From Saprospiraceae bacterium (GTDB lineage: Bacteria > Bacteroidota > Bacteroidia > Chitinophagales > Saprospiraceae), in NCBI GenBank assembly GCA_020437045.1, contig JAGQWV010000648.1, positions 1-5,988 of the forward strand: 5,988 nt of DNA. The letters run 5' to 3'. The notes beneath the pieces were generated by a model. It saw only the letters and a list, made by a program, of their open reading frames with translations, searched no databases and was not told where the DNA came from. Each line of letters begins with the position of its first letter. The first letter of the stretch is position 1. A program made the translations under genes and the position numbers. This document shows, in pieces, positions 5,822 to 5,988 of the stretch.

Positions 5822-5988
5822 GTATGCAGATGGATACCTAGATCTCAATTTGCCGATGTTATAGATGTTCTGGAACAAATTGCATTGAATACCGGCACTC
5901 CTTCCCAATTAAGCGGTAATAAAATTTCCTCAGTCGTTGACCGGATCCATAGTAGTACGGACGAAACACTGGAGAATGTCTTGTATTA
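5822..5988 (+). CDS. Partial reading frame at the right edge, start unresolved, unknown product
   Basis: From the TAA at 5816-5818 this frame stays open to the window end. From about 5846 it reads like protein: QFADVIDVLEQIALNTG, then SGNKISSVVDRIHSS and TDETLENVLY, a helical, acidic pattern. I do not recognise a family. There is no ATG in the visible frame; only CTG (5870) and TTG (5885) could serve, and both would cut into the coding-like part. In the neighbouring frame, an ATG at 5820 gives MYADGYLDL and then stops at the TAG at 5862-5864. Losing one base near 5844 would join the two frames into a protein starting MYADGYLDLQFADVID. So this may be a gene with a non-ATG start, a frameshifted gene, a sequencing error, or a 5'-truncated remnant. 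The 3' end lies outside the window. Confidence 0.45.

Overview
The window most likely comes from a member of the Bacteroidota, probably of the Saprospiria type (Lewinella/Haliscomenobacter-like). This is inferred from a type IX secretion (T9SS) C-terminal sorting domain, SprB-type repeats and HYR-like 'DNC' modules in one secreted protein, from A-rich leaders without Shine-Dalgarno sites before the main genes, and from promoter-like TTG/TAnnTTG boxes. No taxonomic marker other than the lepA fragment is present.

Layout. Positions 1-1335 (+) hold the last 444 codons of lepA (elongation factor 4); its GTPase core lies upstream of the window. Positions 1336-1830 contain no gene I can support. They hold two interleaved 11-bp direct repeats, a small CCCGAC/GTCGGG hairpin, and a long imperfect inverted repeat (about 1644-1828) that folds on paper into a rod and ends next to the stop codon of the following gene. 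Positions 1831-2370 (-) encode a small secreted protein with a CARDB-type Ig-like domain. Positions 2371-3017 are mostly non-coding, with a perfect anti-SD complement (2548-2557) and a doubtful 98-codon ORF (2644-2940, +) ending in a hydrophobic segment. Positions 3018-5435 (-) encode an 805-residue T9SS-exported protein that joins a thioredoxin-like domain (WCQEC) to SprB-like and HYR-like repeats. Positions 5436-5821 are an AT-rich intergenic stretch with a promoter candidate for that gene and a compact array of three alternating ATCTGAT half-sites. From about 5822 to the window end, a + strand reading frame looks coding but has no visible ATG.

The genes do not form an obvious pathway. lepA is a housekeeping translation gene; the two minus-strand genes are separate secreted or surface proteins divided by about 650 bases, so no operon is evident. 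I did not find a convincing new defence, mobile or biosynthetic system. The features most worth a second look are the nested inverted repeat at 1644-1828, the half-site array at 5647-5670, the redox-domain/SprB fusion, and the start-less frame at the right edge.
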